From Tetraselmis striata (lineage: Eukaryota > Chlorophyta > Chlorodendrophyceae > Chlorodendrales > Chlorodendraceae), in NCBI GenBank assembly GCA_006384855.1, contig VCJN01000423.1:1-64000 (forward strand): a DNA stretch of 64,000 bases, in the 5' to 3' direction. Every line of letters begins with the position of its first letter. The first letter of the stretch is position 1. Both the position numbers and the translations under genes were made by a program. Below the pieces are notes generated by a model, which did no database searches, was not told the DNA's origin, and was given only the letters and a program-made list of their open reading frames with translations. This document shows positions 63,600 to 64,000 of this stretch, one piece after another.

Positions 63600-64000
63600 T
63601 TTACATCAGGGCCATAACATATGCGCACTAAAAACAGAATTAACAGCAACTATGAAAGGTTGCCAACAAAAGAGAGACATAAGCCTAAAACCAAGGTCGA
63701 GCAAGAGGCTAGGGAGCCAAGAACCAAGCAAGAGCCAAGGAAACCACGAAGTCGCCAGGAACCAAAAGGTCAAGGGAAGCACTCAAGCCAAGGAACGACA
63801 AGAAAGACCGAAAGAGGAACATGAAATAAATGGGGACCACCGCCCCGGGGTAGGCCATTAACCGCGGCGAGGACGCTTGCAGCCAATGACCCCCGGGTCA
63901 TAGCAACACATGCCGACGAGCGACGCAACGCAGGCGCAGGAGCACCATCACGTGCTGCGCGCGCCGTCGCGACCCCGCCAAGAACGTTGTCTGCATGTGC
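63600..64000 (-). mobile_element. 3' end of a second LINE copy, running off the window
   Basis: Matches 23228-23585: AACAGCAACTATGAAAGGTT, AAAGAGAGACAT, GGGAGCCAAGAACCAAG, then CCCCGGGGTAGGC, GCCGACGAGCGACGCAACGC and ACCCCGCCAAGAACGTTGTC. It is in the same orientation and begins at the same TTACATCAGGG 3' boundary. Relative to the first copy it has an insertion of about 50 bp around 63770-63830. The minus-strand C-terminal coding part starts at the window edge. Confidence 0.8.

Noticed and set aside
1-64000. CRISPR array, prophage, plasmid or bacterial operon.
   Set aside because: No regular short repeats with spacers, no phage or plasmid genes, and spliced genes plus eukaryotic retroelements throughout.

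Overview
The window is nuclear DNA of a eukaryote, most likely a unicellular alga of the green lineage. The evidence is: split genes with GT-AG introns on both flanks; retroelements typical of algal genomes (PAT/Kangaroo-type DIRS elements with a tyrosine recombinase, a chromodomain Ty3 element, and a LINE with a long C-terminal domain); many G/C homopolymer tracts of 18-37 nt; and no bacterial operon structure, rRNA, CRISPR array or prophage. The species cannot be named from sequence alone.

Layout. (1) 0-10 kb: repeats, then a minus-strand F-box gene with ARM-like helical repeats (2667-6008), whose confident exons all join in phase 0. (2) 10.7-16.0 kb: a degenerate minus-strand DIRS element (here D1) with gag, reverse transcriptase, the C-terminus of a tyrosine recombinase, and split direct repeats. 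(3) 16-23 kb: gene-poor sequence with tandem and dispersed repeats, hairpins and one unrecognised ORF. (4) 23.2-43.8 kb: a nested retroelement block. A minus-strand LINE (23.2-30.4 kb) is broken by an opposite-strand block (about 26-28.5 kb) and by a 1.08-kb non-autonomous LTR element (28988-30065, TSD ATGCG). It abuts a second, plus-strand DIRS element (here D2, 30384-43764). D2 is itself split inside its RT by a 6.15-kb Ty3-type chromodomain element (33933-40083, TSD CTTGA). (5) 45.8-46.2 kb: a hexanucleotide microsatellite. (6) 48.1-56.2 kb: a minus-strand F-box/FIST gene (FBXO22-like domain order) with at least eleven exons whose reading phases agree. (7) 56-64 kb: LTR-like repeats, a gag-like remnant, a 190-bp tandem array, and at the right edge the 3' end of a second copy of the same LINE.

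The two F-box genes are the only convincing host genes. Their products would be substrate-recognition subunits of SCF ubiquitin ligases. Everything between them is mostly transposable-element strata. Terminal repeats give a relative order: the non-autonomous LTR element (about 9 differences in 269 bp of LTR) is older than the Ty3 element (3 substitutions plus a 2-bp indel in about 357 bp).

The most notable biology is a Dam-like adenine-methyltransferase-type domain present both in D2, the host element, and in the unrelated Ty3 element nested inside it. Also notable are poly-C tracts placed exactly where polypyrimidine tracts belong at two 3' splice sites, G/C homopolymer tracts that are absent from the recognisable retroelements, and a direct repeat whose two copies conserve three consecutive hairpins.
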